64,000 nucleotides of DNA, taken from contig WPIO01000038.1 of the NCBI GenBank assembly GCA_009760855.2, forward strand, positions 506,001 through 570,000, given 5' to 3'. Shown here in pieces: positions 56,461 through 64,000 of this stretch. The translations under genes were made by a program, and so were the position numbers. How positions within the stretch are numbered: position 1 is the stretch's first letter; the number at the start of each line of letters is the position of its first letter. The notes beneath the pieces are model-generated. The model saw nothing but the letters and a program-made list of their open reading frames with translations, ran no database searches and was not told the DNA's origin. The DNA comes from Cristatella mucedo. Lineage: Eukaryota; Bryozoa; Phylactolaemata; Cristatellidae.

Positions 56461-58744
56461 CTACAGAGCAAAGGCACAAGTGGCGGTGCATTCCAGCGGC
56501 GACTGACCGGCGGCGGTCGGCTCGATCGATGAGATGAAAGGATGGCCCCCCTCCCCGGCACACGTACCGGAAGTGCCAGGTAAACGTCAGCATAGGATGT
56601 ACATGCAAGTGGGACAGGCCCAACATGGCAAGTGACCGCATTGGCCACGTCACTGGCCTCGGAGTTTTCGTCATGAACCGGAACCAGTGCTGCGACTGCG
56701 CATGCGACTAGCCAAGAGAATGCAGGCAGCACAGTCTCAGGCTAGGCAGCAAGCGACGTGGGCAGGCCGGTGACAGGCCGGCCGGGCGTTTAATATCACG
56801 AGGAGGATAGCTTTCACAGGCACCGATGCATAACGATGCAACAGGCGCTCCACCGACACGGGCAGCATCAACTTTCTTTAGCCAAAAAAGCCCCTGCCGA
56901 AAACCGTCCAAGTCTGGCCGTGCGGTCAGCAGCAGCGCACGCGGGCGCCTCCATCCCTTTTTGACGACGGCCAATGTCACTGGGCAGACCTCGATCGCCC
57001 GAGCAAATCGGCTGCTCTCCCACAACTTGACACTCTTCCACTGATTGCAGCACTGGGCGTGCACACCATTGCAAGCAACGGCTAACCTCTTGTGCGACCG
57101 AACCCCTGCCTAGCAGCGGCGGGACCGCAACCAGCTGCAGATAAGGCGTCAGTCACAGCCGCCTGCAGAGCGCGCTCATTAGAGCCGTTCCTCGAGGGGA
57201 GGGGCCGGTGACATTCACACGTGAGGTGATAGCACAGCCGTGAGGCAGCGAATGGAACCGGGTCCCACCGAGAGCAGAGCTTCGCTTTGGGGGATACGAC
57301 GTGATGCAATTAGCTTCGACGACCCATGCTCCATGCAATGACCGTGCTAGCTACAGCCGTCGAGCGAAGCGAGGCTCTGCACAGTCTCGAAACGAGGTTC
57401 TGGTCGCAGAACGTCAGCAGCCCCACCCCCTCCTCCAGCCAGCAAGTGGTCACACGGCGAGAACCGAGCTTCCGACGCACAAGGGCTGCTGGCGGCCGGC
57501 TGCAAACTCTGTGGCAGCAGCCGAGCAGGCAGGGCCTGCAGGCCAGCTTGAGCCCAGCAGGCTGCTGGCGGCCGGAAGAGGAAGCCGGAGCGCCAATCTT
57601 AGGGGGCGGGGCAACGTGGCCTCCCCACACACAATTGGTCAGCAGTAACGAACGAAAGCCAAAAACAACCAACCCAAAGTGAAAGGTTGAACCGCCGGCG
57701 CCGGCAGCCACCCGAGGGAGCAGCAGAAGGCGAAGGCTTGCCCGCATGGAGGTAAATGCCGCCCTCCTCCCCCCCCCCGACTCGAAGAGGTAAAGGGCAC
57801 CGTGCTTCTCACCAGCGAACCGGACGGGAGAACCCAAGGCAGCTGCACAGGCTGCCGGCGCCCGCCGACGAGCAGCGATGGCCGCCTCGCTGTGAGGCAA
57901 GCTAGATAGATGGCCGCACGCGAGCTCATTGGCTGCGGCTGCTGGCAAGCGTAACACGTGAACCAGGCAAAATCGCCTCGCAGGCACGACGACCTCCCAG
58001 GCTCACAGCCGCCCGAGCCATGGCTCCGCCTGAGAGGAAGCGCGCTGGCAGCGTTACTAGCGGCCAGCTTTGCTCCACTCCGGCATGCACGGGGTGGGGG
58101 AGAAGTAACTGCAAGAGAGGGGGTGGGAGACGAAGCAACTGCTGGGGGGGGGGGGACAACGACGGAACCGTCGCGGGACTGCGTACTCGGCGAAGGGGCA
58201 CGCAAGACACTGAAAGAACTCGGCCACGGTTGGCTGCTTCGAACGGCGTCAGCGCGCACCTACACGGCCTCATGAAAAAGCTTGCGCACAGGCCCAAAAC
58301 GGGAAAGAGAAGAGAAACGGATCATTTTAACTGGTTGCCAATCAGCCAGCTAGATTCGACAAAGACGGAGCAACGGCGGGCATGCTCAGGCATGCCGAGG
58401 CTGTCGAGTACACGCGATGTCAATGCGCATTTGTCTCAGACCCCTGTGCAAAGTCATGAAAAGGAAGCGGCATCACACACCCGAGAGTAGCGAATAGTCT
58501 ACGGGCATGTCAACTGGCATGGCCACAAGCCGTCTACTGGCATGTCAACTGGCATGCCCACAAGCCTAACAGAACTGAGGGCACCCGGTCAGCCGCCTGT
58601 TTGGAGCCATACTACAACCAGCGTTATTGCTCAGGGTGACCACTGGAGGGGGAGGGGGCTGGTGACACACGGACTTCAAAGGGTCCAGACCCCGAGCTTC
58701 TGCATTCGAACGTTGCTGTTCTAAAATTTCTGCAGGCCGCAACA
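56461..58744. other. Upstream of p66: unplaced 5' UTR exon and promoter expected here or beyond
   Basis: The acceptor at 56461-56462 shows there is an upstream exon, but I could not place it. GC-rich, with C/G homopolymers near 57770 and 58145. Confidence 0.45.
58500..58566. repeat. 33-bp tandem duplication
   Basis: CATGTCAACTGGCATG(G/C)CCACAAGCC occurs twice in tandem. Confidence 0.9.
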
Positions 58745-58822
58745 ACAATAATACTAAGTCTCATGCACAACATCCCAAGAGAACCAAATCTAAATGCAGG
58801 CATACATATCTTGCTGTAAAAA
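58745..58822 (-). mobile_element. LINE-A/SINE-2 tail remnant
   Basis: AATAATACTAAGTC, then CCCAAGAGAACCAAATCTAA and ATGCAGGCATACAT; diverged reverse tail next to the SINE-2 copy at 58.83 kb. Confidence 0.4.
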
Positions 58823-58824
58823 AT

Positions 58825-58985
58825 ATATAGCCGATTTGTGTGGTGCCTTAAGAGAACCCAATCTCGATTCAGCCTCTTCGCATATGCAACGAAGCTCGGG
58901 CGCACGACCTTGGTCAACAAATACGTTCACCTTGACCTTGGTAGAGGTGAGCACATTAAACATCGGGTCAAACTAGCAAGTTAAG
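58825..58985 (-). mobile_element. SINE-2, reverse
   Basis: GTGGTGCCTTAAGAGAACCC, AATCTCGATTCAGCCTCTTC, AAGCTCGGGCGCACGACCTT, CACCTTGACCTTGGTAGAGG and the head end CATCGGGTCAAACTAG. Confidence 0.68.
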
Positions 58986-59599
58986 AGAAGCAATAGCCAC
59001 AGATTAATAACAAGCAGGCTATGACAAGCATGCAAGAGCGCAGAGGAAGGCACCACGGGGCTTGGTATAGAATTCTAGTGCAACGTTCTGCACAACCCTG
59101 GTAGGGCTTTGGGTGAGAAGCAAGTTATTAGTGCACATTGACATGCTTTGTTGCCGATCATGTCGCCATCGCCCTCAGTCGAGTACCGGTCTCTAATGCA
59201 GGTTCAGAAGCCACAAGGAGCATAGCACTCGGTGCAACAAAGGCATCACGTACAGGTGATGATGCTCGAATGGTTCGACATCGAATACTAACCGATACAG
59301 CCACAACTATGCAAGATGCACACCGATACACCAAACCGGACCAAAGACGGTTGCTGACTGAACCAGTGGGTCGGTCGAACACTGTCGATCGAAAGTGAAG
59401 CAGTGAGAAAGTGGAAGTCACGAGGGACTAGACTGCTTAGAAATGCAGCGATCGGTTCAACTGGCAGAAAGGGACGACTCGTCTGGAAGTTTCTACTGAG
59501 GTCGACAGACACTATCGGTACAATTCCATTTTGGCTCGGCTACCGAACACACACACTAGGCCGCTGAGGCTGGTGATGCATAAGGCTAGTTAATACATC

Positions 59600-60375
59600 T
59601 CAAGAGGTTCGACCACTCCTTTGCTGAAAGAACTTCGATGGCTTCCGTATGATCAACGGATACCGAGTGAAGCTCTTACGCTGACCCACAAGGCCTGCTA
59701 CACCCACAAGGCCTGCTACACCCACAAGGCCTGCTACACCCACAAGGCCTGCTACACCCACAAGGCCTGCTACACCCACAAGGCCTGCTACACCCACAAG
59801 GCCTGCTACACCCACAAGGCCTGCTACACCCACAAGGCCTGCTACACCCACAAGGCCTGCTACACCCACAAGGCCTGCTACACCCACAAGGCCTGCTACA
59901 CCCACAAGGCCTGCTACACCCACAAGGCCTGCTACGGGTTGGCTCCTTCATACCTAGTCGAACTGCTGCACCAGTTTCAGCCTCCCTGTGCCCCCCTCAC
60001 GCCCCCTCTGCAGACAATAAATTAGCTGTTCCATTCATCTGGAGACAGAAGCTTTTGTTCTGCAGGTCCTAGATTGTGGAGCTCACTTCCACTATTCAGA
60101 CATCTACTCTCCTGCTGGCACTGTGGCACATCCTTTCTAGCCGGCCCTGAGCTGCTACTTCCATGCTGCTCAAAATACCTCAACTGCTCCCCTGACTCAA
60201 CTATGCTTCCCACATTTTCTTTGTTGCCTGAGATGAAGTCTGTTGGCTACCAAATAAGTGCCGAAAGCCACTTAGGCTTTAAGTGCTCTATAGAAATCTC
60301 TCATGTGTAACATCCACGTAGTCTAGGTAGGTGGCTTTGTGGAGTTTACAGCCGGAGATGCGCTACATTACAAAT
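59600..60375 (+). mobile_element. LINE-B fragment with reverse-transcriptase C-terminus and 18-bp expansion
   Basis: Plus-strand frame: LLKELRWLPYDQRIPSEALT, then 14 copies of THKACY, then GLAPSYLVELLHQFQP. This matches the L-x-W-L-P-x-x-Q-R-I ... L-T-x-K-A ... G-L-A-P-S-Y-L-x-E-L-L block of non-LTR retrotransposons. Downstream is the W-S-S-L-P-L segment and the LINE-B 3' UTR (TTTCTTTGTTGCCTGAGATG, then GGCTACCAAATAAGTGCCGA), ending near TACATTACA. Confidence 0.82.
59684..59935 (+). repeat. 18-bp in-frame tandem repeat, 14 perfect copies
   Basis: ACCCACAAGGCCTGCTAC repeated 14 times (252 bp) inside the LINE-B reverse-transcriptase frame, encoding THKACY per unit. The flanking LINE frame is kept. 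Confidence 0.98.
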
Positions 60376-61959
60376 GGCTGGAAAGCAACTTCCAGATGGC
60401 CACCCACTTTCTATGCCATCACTCGGACCTCAATTCAATGCTAGCAAACATCTTGTAGCAGCACGGCAAATGTCGACAGGTCAGAGGAGAGGTGGCAAGC
60501 TCGGAGGCAGCAGAGCACGGAATGTTATGTTGAAACATAAGGGGGGCACAGTATCGACAGTAGACTAAGTCAGTAATGCAGAGCAAGCATGCTCGACCAA
60601 GTAACTGAACACAGCAACTGAAAAGTGCTGCTAGTGGTAGTAGACTCGACAAAATCTTAACAAAGGAATGCAAAATTCATAGACATTATGCAAGGGGCCG
60701 GCGGCTCTTGGCTTGGTGCAGCAAATAGGCTACATTGGCAATAGCTTGGTGGCAAGGACTCAAATCAGTGACTGCCACGGCCACTTGTCAACAGCCACAG
60801 AGCAGCCGAGCTCCCGGAAATGGAGGGAACAGGGGCCGTGCTGAACTTCATGGACACCAGCTTCAAGCTTTAAACGATTGGCTGCCACGGGCAAGATCCT
60901 TCGGACCCCTCATTTCTCAGCTTAAAGGATAAGCTAAAAAGGCGGAGAGTTATCTCTCTCTCTCTGACCTCTAGATTCACCTTGCCCCAGCCCAACCCCA
61001 GACTTAAGAGCAGTTCAAATAAAGAGAAACGTGGCATGTCTCCACCAAAAAACATCGATAGCGGCAGCTGCTGCTGCACTTCCTGTCAGTCGTCGGTCAC
61101 TGTCCTCTGCTGCCACCAGCTGCCCACTGCTGCTCTAGTCCTCTTGCAATAGCAATTCGTCACGAGAGTAGTCAAATTTGCTCACTTCCCAACGTTGGAC
61201 GGTGACAGGCTGAGCCTCCACGCGAGCGGTGGCGATCGCTGCGAATGGCGGCGGCATGCACGTGACCCGCGACCACCTACGAGCTGACTGCCGAGGTCCG
61301 GCGGCGGCCGCCTTCGAGCTGGCGCTGTGACGACGACGACCAAGCATGAGAGATAGGAGACTGCAGGCAGGACCAGGTCGAGTGAACAGACCGAAAACAG
61401 AAGTGAGGTCGCCACCGGAAGCTCCGACCGAGTCGTGGCTGCTCTAGACGACCATCCCGACACGAGCCTCGAGCTGTCAGCACGAACGGCAAACACAGCA
61501 AGTGGGCACACACATGCACACACACACACGCAAACACAGGGAGGTGCACACACTTACACTATAAACTAAGCACATTCATGGAACCACGCGTCCAGCCTGC
61601 CTTGCTCACGGCCATAGCAAGATGGCATTTCCAACAAGCAGGCACTGCCCAGGAAAGGGCAGGCCACTCAGCCAGTGGTCAGCTGACCCAATCGAACGCA
61701 TTAGCTATCCCTATGCAGGGGCAACATGCAACCTCTGAGAAGGCAGAAAAAAGCTCGTTTCTGCAGGCATAAGAAAGCCGTTGTGCCGGGGACCCAGGTG
61801 TAGGACAGCTGCATTCTGTGTGGCGGCACTGGCTTCCGGCCAGAGGCACAGCCTTGGTGGCACAGTGTACAATCATTTGCTACAAGAGTGAAGGCAGGCC
61901 AGTGCTTCCCTTCGTGAGGAGGAGTGAAAACAAGCGGCTCACGAGACCTAGCTGCACAA
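60376..61959. other. Intergenic, unrecognised
   Basis: No recognised element apart from short CA and CT runs (61505-61530, 60954-60965). Confidence 0.5.
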
Positions 61960-62096
61960 CACAGTAATAACAATAACGCCAATAATCCTAATAATGAACG
62001 CGATACTAAGTCTTTGGTACAGAACCGTACGGGAAACCAAATCCCTATCCAGTCACTTAAACAATAACTTAATCTTGCAAGAGAAGCAATAACGAA
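61960..62096 (-). mobile_element. LINE-A/SINE-2 tail remnant
   Basis: AATAACAATAACGCCAATAA then GGGAAACCAAATCCCTATCC and AGTCACTTAAAC; diverged reverse tail next to a SINE-2 copy. Confidence 0.4.
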
Positions 62097-62099
62097 AAA

Positions 62100-62255
62100 A
62101 ATATAATTTATTTTTATAGCACCCTAGGATAATTCAATCACTATCCAGGTGCTTCACATATGCCACGGGGCTCGAGCCCACGACCTCGGCCATCAAATAC
62201 ATTCACTTTGGCCTTGGTCGGGGGCAGGACGGAGCACATTAATGACTAGCAAGAT
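62100..62255 (-). mobile_element. SINE-2, reverse
   Basis: TATAGCACCCTAGGATAATT, CACTATCCAGGTGCTTCACA, ACGGGGCTCGAGCCCACGAC (box B) and ACATTCACTTTGGCCTTGGT. Box B intact. Confidence 0.7.
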
Positions 62256-62481
62256 ATCATGCTTAGACAAGCATTCAAAAACACAGAAGAAGACACACAA
62301 TGACATTGTCTGCCTCGATCCCTGGTCATTAACATGCACTGTATCATGCACCCGTGAGCGTGCAAAGCACAGAGTAACAATGCAGTGGTAACGGAAAGCG
62401 AGTTTCAAATTTTCGGTGCATACAAACTGAAGACCTACAATTTCGATTTAGCGTGATGAACGGACAGACGACTGGAGGCTG

Positions 62482-62483
<2 letters not shown>

Positions 62484-62556
<73 letters not shown>
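62484..62556. repeat. (TG)n microsatellite
   Basis: Uninterrupted TG of about 72 bp. Confidence 0.97.
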
Positions 62557-62557
<1 letters not shown>

Positions 62558-62647
62558 TGCAAGAGCACGTGACTCGAAGGAGCAAGGGAGTTGGATGAGT
62601 AGACTGGTGCAAGCGACTGAAGCGGCCTGCACCCTAGAGAAAGGATC

Positions 62648-63520
62648 TTAATAATAATAATAATGCAGTTGATAAAGCGCCCTCAGAGAACTCAATCTCT
62701 TTCTAGGCGCTTTACATTTGCTGCAAAGGAAAACGCAATTGAATCGTGAGTAATATCATGCTTGATAAACAACATGAATAACATGGTTAGGGGGTGACAT
62801 GCACAGGGTCAGCATGCAAATGTGGTTAGTGGCACCATGCAGTGTCAGCACGCATAAGCTCATAAAGGACGAATCACAGGGACCCACTAAATGCTGTCCT
62901 AAATAGGTTTCAAAGTTTTTTTTTAAATGTGGTCAAGTCAGGGGATGTTCTGATGCAAGTCGGAAGGGAGTTCCAGCCTTTGGGAGCATACCAATTGAAT
63001 GCACGGTCTCCAAAGGATTTGAGGTTTTTACGAGGTACTTGAAGATTGTTGGATTCCGAAAAGCGGGTGGTACGATGCTTGGCCTGATGGGAGAGTATAT
63101 CTGACAGATAGGCTGGAGCCAAAGAATGAAGTGACCTAAAAGTGAGCGACAAAACCTTGCAGTCAATCCGTTGCTTGACTGGTAGCCAGTGCAGGTCGGC
63201 GAGAAGTGGTGTGAAGTGGCAACTGCTACGCTCACGACAGACAAGCCTAGCTGCTGACTTTTGCACCAGCTGTAACTGCCTGATTGCACATGCCAGTAGG
63301 CCAGTAAGCAGTGAGTTGCAGAAGTCAAGACGGGATGTCACGAATGCATGGACCAATTTGGACGTGGTATCCTTATTTAAACAAGCCCGAATTTTAGTAA
63401 TGTTCCGTAGCTGAAAGTGGGCAGATTTGACTGTGGAGCTGACATGGTCGTCTAACGAGGCCACTTTGGAACATGACACCTCGATTTCGAGCTGATTCAG
63501 CAGGATCTTAAAAGTATACA
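62648..63520 (-). mobile_element. LINE-A 3' part with open reverse-transcriptase C-terminus
   Basis: The minus-strand frame at 62910-63521 encodes LDDHVSSTVKSAHFQLRNIT, LHWLPVKQRIDCKVLSLTF, LAPAYLSDIL, RAFNWYAPKGWNSLPTCIRT and FKKKL. The 3' UTR ends in GCGCCTAGAAAGAGATTGAG, then (ATT)n. Closely related to the copy at 20-21 kb, but with no YADD segment. Confidence 0.88.
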
Positions 63521-63529
63521 CTTAAAAAA

Positions 63530-63850
63530 TCATCTTAAAAGCCGATTCGATGCTTGATAGGGAGCACGTGTAGCTCAGAGAGAAGTGGTCTGATATGGCA
63601 GCTATGCCGTTGACGACAGACCAGACGAGCTGCCGAGTTTCCCACCAGCTGCAGACGATTAAGGGTGCAGGCCAGGAGTTCTAAATGAAGAGATTTGCAG
63701 TAACCTATACACGATGTGACAAATGCTCGAACATATCATCTGATATCAAGGAAAGCTGAGAAAGGGCCAACACAGAAAGCAAGACCGCCCGATTTCATGG
63801 AGCACCTATAGTTAGGCTTTAATGGGTCGGCTACCAATATCCAGCTTTGA
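63530..63850 (-). mobile_element. Degenerate LINE reverse-transcriptase fragment
   Basis: The minus strand resembles the R-L-Q-L-V ... S-A-A-R-L-V ... H-F-S-L segment of LINE-A, but more diverged (CTGCAGCTGGTGGGAAACTC region near 63640). No intact frame. Confidence 0.5.
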
Positions 63851-64000
63851 ACAGGCTCCAGACATAAGCATTAAGTAAATGCACGCCAGAGGGGGTACCT
63901 CTTGGCGTCCCACTTTATGTACGGCACAGAACCGCATACAAGCACGCAGCACTGGGATGCGGTGAGCATACGATCGGCCTCCCATCGGCCGCATCGTACG

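Noticed and set aside
59684-59935. CRISPR array or surface-protein repeat gene
   Set aside because: Perfect head-to-tail units without spacers, inside a retrotransposon remnant.

Overview
This is animal nuclear DNA, probably from an invertebrate and most likely a protostome. Two split genes with GT-AG introns were reassembled exon by exon. Introns are long, microsatellites are abundant, and several families of non-LTR retrotransposon (LINE) and tRNA-derived SINE are scattered between exons. The p66/GATAD2 zinc finger carries the invertebrate-style T-P-V-W-K motif rather than the vertebrate T-C-R-W. I cannot name the species.

Layout. Both recognised genes are on the minus strand. (1) 297-41886: a kinesin-3 motor gene of the KIF28/KLP-6 type. 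I placed 22 coding exons. Every splice phase matches, and the total is 2,634 nt, or 878 codons, running from the start methionine to a donor site at 296. The 3' end of the gene lies outside the window. The protein order is motor domain, neck/coiled coil, FHA domain, middle kinesin-3 domain and C2-like tail. (2) 53060-56435: a complete p66/GATAD2 coding sequence (5 exons, 713 aa plus stop). This is a NuRD-complex subunit with a CR1 coiled coil and a CR2 GATA-type zinc finger. A candidate poly(A) signal lies near 52463.

The kinesin promoter region is a CpG-rich stretch at about 41.9-42.1 kb with a perfect CRE (TGACGTCA), an ETS-like site and a run of alternating CG. The 42.1-52.5 kb intergenic stretch holds a second CpG-rich segment (43.0-44.5 kb), two minisatellites and several LINE/SINE copies. 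I recognise no protein gene in it. The region upstream of p66 (56.5-64 kb) is mostly unrecognised sequence plus retrotransposon remnants.

Repeats. LINE-A is CR1/L2-like: it has a YADD reverse-transcriptase motif, an L-H-W-L-P-V-K-Q-R-I motif and an (ATT)n tail. LINE-B has an (ACATT)n tail. SINE-1 has a tRNA-like head with box B GGTTCGAATCC. SINE-2 has a tRNA-like head fused to a LINE-A-type 3' tail. A decayed Tc1/mariner transposase is also present. Long tandem arrays (10-bp, 18-bp, 36/37-bp and about 59-bp units, GGC-type triplets, CT, CA and AT) produce many large but spurious open frames.

Most notable findings: a GC-AG intron in the kinesin gene; 17-nt and 23-nt microexons, with a stem-loop in the intron on each side of the 17-nt exon; a roughly 730-bp GGC-type array starting within a few bases of a splice donor; a SINE that borrows a LINE tail; and an 18-bp in-frame expansion inside a LINE reverse-transcriptase remnant. 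I did not find a new defence or enzyme system.
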